DNA from: Oscillospiraceae bacterium
GTDB lineage: Bacteria > Bacillota > Clostridia > Oscillospirales > Ruminococcaceae
Direction of reading: 5' to 3'
Assembly: GCA_020024475.1 (NCBI GenBank)
Contig: JAHHTS010000098.1
Coordinates: 1-8,164, forward strand
DNA: 8,164 nt
Shown here: positions 5,713-8,164 of the stretch, piece by piece
Numbering within the stretch: the stretch's first letter is position 1
Layout: the number at the start of each line of letters is the position of its first letter
Program-made: the position numbers and the translations under genes
The notes under the pieces: model-generated
Told to the model about the DNA's origin: nothing
What the model saw: the letters and a program-made list of their open reading frames with translations, nothing else
The model's database searches: none

Positions 5713-6873
5713 ATGGATGGAAGTATGATATTAGTGGAAGAGAGTCAAAAAAGACATAATTTCGATCTAAAAAAAAATAATATAAAAAAATTTAGTGAAA
5801 CCGTACCTAAATATATAGAAATTGATAGAGTGCAAGCCGAAAGTGGACTTTGGGGGATATTTGACCATAAAGTGACAGGAGATGAATTGAATTATAGAAT
5901 ACAAGCTATTCAATCATATCTTATAAAGTTTAATAACGAGATGGTTAGGGTTATTGAGGAGTTTAAAGAAGTATATGAAGTAATAGATTTATTAGATAAT
6001 GATTATATTCATGATATTGTTGCAAATATGAATGCGTTAAATAAGACGAATAATGATATTAGAAAACAGCAAACGCAATTAGAAGGACATACTAAGAAAT
6101 TAAAAAGTCACCAAAATGATTTAGACAATAAGCAAGTTAAGATCGAAAAAGCACTTGCTGATAATGAAAAGACCATGTCGGTAATTAGAATATTCCATCA
6201 GAAATTAAAAAAACTAGATCATTTACCAGACATTGATTCAATTTGGAATGATTGTGTTGTATTACGTGATAATTGTAAAGGATTACGCGATGATATAATT
6301 AAGAATGCACAGAAGCTTGAAGAGTGGGAAGAATATTACAAAGAGATATGTAGTGAGATGATAACTTCAGAGGAAGTGGATGAGTATATTGAAAAAATAA
6401 ATGCAGATATCTTAGAAGTTGACGAGAAGTACCGAGAAAAGACAGAAGAAGTCCTCAAACATACAGAAGAGAAAACCAAAGAACTGCAGGAAAATATGGC
6501 AGATACAAGAAAAACTCTTATTGGAGAACTAGAAAGTAATGTTAAAAAGATAAATGAAGATATTTTACAAGTCGATGAGAAGTACTGTGAAAAAACCAGA
6601 GAACTTAAGAATCAGATAGACCAGCAAGATACTGAATTACAAAATAAAATAGAGGACACAAAGCAACAGTTATTATCAGATATGAATCAGACAAAAGATT
6701 CTATTGAACAAGAAATGCAAATACATGTGGAAAAAGCAGATAAATTAGAACATAAGGTTGATGATGAGATAACTGAATTAAAGGGAAAGATAAAGATACT
6801 ATATTATGCTTTGGGTGGGACGGCTGGTCTGTTTGTCATGGAAACAATTTTAAATGTAATGGGAGTTATCTAA
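5713..6873 (+). CDS. Coiled-coil protein with C-terminal membrane anchor
   Basis: A 386-aa protein of unknown family. Residues about 40-105 include a compact conserved-looking segment (SGLWGIFDHKVTGDELNYRI...DLLDNDYI). Residues 105-360 are almost entirely coiled coil. Residues 228-278 and 279-329 form a 51-residue tandem duplication (KINADILEVDEKYREKTEE versus KINEDILQVDEKYCEKTRE). Residues about 362-386 are a hydrophobic helix at the very C-terminus, so the protein should be tail-anchored with its bulk in the cytoplasm. ATG 5713 is preferred because AGGG (5701-5704) is 8 bases upstream; a GTG at 5704 lacks a good site and would overlap that Shine-Dalgarno. It lies 24 bases after the HNH-like gene and overlaps the AAA+ gene by one base, so coordinated synthesis is likely. 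A scaffold or sensor stalk for the membrane partner is plausible but inferred. Confidence 0.8.
   Translation: MDGSMILVEESQKRHNFDLKKNNIKKFSETVPKYIEIDRVQAESGLWGIFDHKVTGDELNYRIQAIQSYLIKFNNEMVRVIEEFKEVYEVIDLLDNDYIHDIVANMNALNKTNNDIRKQQTQLEGHTKKLKSHQNDLDNKQVKIEKALADNEKTMSVIRIFHQKLKKLDHLPDIDSIWNDCVVLRDNCKGLRDDIIKNAQKLEEWEEYYKEICSEMITSEEVDEYIEKINADILEVDEKYREKTEEVLKHTEEKTKELQENMADTRKTLIGELESNVKKINEDILQVDEKYCEKTRELKNQIDQQDTELQNKIEDTKQQLLSDMNQTKDSIEQEMQIHVEKADKLEHKVDDEITELKGKIKILYYALGGTAGLFVMETILNVMGVI
6394..6699 (+). repeat. 51-codon tandem duplication inside the coiled-coil gene
   Basis: Codons 6394-6546 and 6547-6699 encode two homologous 51-residue blocks. The first 19 residues are strongly alike, and later parts align in the same register (KELQENMADTRKTLIGEL with TELQNKIEDTKQQLLSDM). 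The DNA copies differ at many positions, including synonymous ones, so the duplication is old and kept by selection on the protein. Confidence 0.75.
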
Positions 6874-7985
6874 TGAAAATAAGATACAAAGACAATTTTT
6901 TGAAAACAGCTTCATATATTGATGCTATGGCAAATTGTGAAGGTGAGATTTCAAATTTAGCATTGAAAATCGTTGAGAAAAAAGAAGAAAAAACTATTGT
7001 TGAATTATACGGCAAGATTGTCGGTATTCTTGAAAATAAGAATCTGGATGCTAAAGTAAAAACAGTAGCAATATCATTTAGAGAATCGTTTGCACAATTT
7101 TTAGGATACAACTATCTCAGGGATATTTGTATAAAAGAAAAAAAGATAATGGATGAATATAAAGAGGAAAAGACATTAGAGCAATTACTTGATGAATTAA
7201 ATTCTTTAGTAGGATTAGAAAAAGTTAAATCTGAGGTTAATGATCTTATTGCGTATCAATCCGTGCAAAAAATGAGAAAAAATAATGGTTTAGCTGTAGG
7301 TAAAAATACTCTTCATATGGCTTTTACAGGAAATCCTGGTACAGGAAAGACAACAGTTGCTAGAATTATTGGAAGAATATATAAAAAACTTGGATTGTTG
7401 TCAAAAGGCCACTTTATGGAAGTTTCCAGAACAGATCTAATTGCAGGCTATCAAGGACAAACTGCATTGAAAGTTAAGGAAGTAATTGAGTCTATAAAGG
7501 GTGGAGTTCTATTTATTGATGAAGCCTATAGTATAACAGAAAATGATCATTCTGATTCATATGGTAGAGAATGTCTTACGGAACTGACTAAAGCATTAGA
7601 AGATTATAGAGATGACTTGGTTGTAATTGTTGCAGGCTATACAGAACCAATGAATAAGTTTTTTGAATCAAACCCAGGTTTGAAATCTAGATTCAATAGA
7701 TTTATAGAATTTGTAGATTATAATGAAGAAGAGTTGTATGACATCTTTGAAAGCATATGTAAAACAAATGATTATGTAATTTCAGAAAATGCAGCCATTA
7801 AATTAAAGGATATTATGAAAGATGCTTTTGATAAAAAAGAAGATCAATTTGCCAATGGAAGATTTGTTAGAAATCAGTTTGAAGATGCAGTAGTATTGCA
7901 ATCAAGAAGAATTTTTAAAATGGAACAAGTGTCTAAAGAGGATTTAATGAGAATAGAAGAAGAGGACATTGTATCTAGTTCATGA
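6873..7985 (+). CDS. AAA+ ATPase, CbbX/SpoVK (CbxX/CfqX) family
   Basis: A 370-aa protein. Residues 1-100 are a helical N-terminal region I do not recognise. The AAA+ module spans about 104-360: LVGLEKVKSEV lead-in, Walker A GNPGTGKT (153-160), pore-loop motif AGYQGQT (191-197), Walker B VLFIDEA (212-218), sensor-1 region VIVAGY (251-256), arginine finger in GLKSRF (R273), and sensor-2 region NGRFVRN (328-334). All key residues are present, so it should be an active hexameric ATPase. Relatives include Rubisco activase CbbX, SpoVK and the EccA ATPases of type VII secretion, which remodel protein partners by threading through an aromatic pore loop (here Y193). GGGAG (6861-6865) lies 7 bases before the ATG, which overlaps the preceding stop (TAATG). 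Its likely substrates are the two upstream membrane proteins, by context only; there are no sporulation or ESX genes nearby. Confidence 0.93.
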   Translation: MKIRYKDNFLKTASYIDAMANCEGEISNLALKIVEKKEEKTIVELYGKIVGILENKNLDAKVKTVAISFRESFAQFLGYNYLRDICIKEKKIMDEYKEEKTLEQLLDELNSLVGLEKVKSEVNDLIAYQSVQKMRKNNGLAVGKNTLHMAFTGNPGTGKTTVARIIGRIYKKLGLLSKGHFMEVSRTDLIAGYQGQTALKVKEVIESIKGGVLFIDEAYSITENDHSDSYGRECLTELTKALEDYRDDLVVIVAGYTEPMNKFFESNPGLKSRFNRFIEFVDYNEEELYDIFESICKTNDYVISENAAIKLKDIMKDAFDKKEDQFANGRFVRNQFEDAVVLQSRRIFKMEQVSKEDLMRIEEEDIVSSS

Positions 7986-8164
7986 TATTGCGATGTCTGT
8001 TCAATTTTTACTATAGCAAAGATTTTTTACAAATTGAGGAAAAGACTCTTTTACCTATTAATACTAATATAGTAATATAGTTATGTTAAATAAGATATAG
8101 CATCATAATGATAGTAAATAGTTTTTTACTACAGATTTCCTATCAAAAATACCCTGACCACATT
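7986..8164. other. AT-rich tail with no supported gene
   Basis: I find no gene. Weak inverted repeats occur at 8037-8056 (8-bp stem with a bulge) and 8112-8131 (7-bp AT stem), but neither is followed by a T tract, so the cassette's terminator is not clearly seen. The minus strand is open from the window edge for about 19 codons (CGQGIFDRKSVVKNYLLSL), which could be the end of a convergent gene but is too short to judge. Confidence 0.5.

Noticed and set aside
8037..8131. Terminator for the AAA+ operon
   Set aside because: The hairpins are weak or AT-only and none is followed by a T run.

Overview
The window is AT-rich, with strong AGGAGG-type Shine-Dalgarno sites, ATG starts and short hairpin/T-tract terminators. 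It looks like a low-GC Firmicute, most likely a gut Clostridium relative (Lachnospiraceae-like). That placement is inferred from composition and the kinds of genes present; there is no taxonomic marker gene. All convincing genes lie on the + strand. The window reads as an accessory or defence-type island: intact stress/defence-like modules at both ends and a stretch of decaying genes between them.

Left end (1-620): a type III toxin-antitoxin locus. Two tandem 45-base repeats (1-90, cut by the window edge) each fold as an H-type pseudoknot, and all three differences between the copies preserve pairing. A strong intrinsic terminator (92-121) follows, then a 156-aa ToxN/CptN-family endoribonuclease gene (150-620). 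Repeat array, terminator, toxin is the standard layout of this TA class.

Middle (621-2999): mostly debris. It holds a terminator (766-811), about 500 bases with no gene, a 14-codon stub of an XRE regulator, a small single-TM protein gene ended by an in-frame amber codon with 38 further open codons, a NERD-domain remnant with an internal deletion and a nonsense codon, and an ArsC/Spx-like remnant spread over three frames.

Right end (3000-7985): a compact, intact four-gene cassette. A WYL-domain HTH regulator (3000-3971) is followed by a 563-aa protein with an internal HNH-nuclease-like motif and C-terminal membrane helices (3997-5688), a 386-aa coiled-coil protein with a 51-residue tandem duplication and a C-terminal membrane anchor (5713-6873), and a CbbX/SpoVK-type AAA+ ATPase (6873-7985, 1-base overlap with the gene before). 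A perfect 7-bp inverted repeat overlaps the -35 of the likely promoter. My working model is a membrane-seated complex: the AAA+ ring remodels or gates the two membrane proteins, the HNH-like module is a possible nucleic-acid effector, and the WYL protein controls expression. I cannot match this set to a named system, so it is the best candidate here for an undescribed one. The last 180 bases hold no supported gene.
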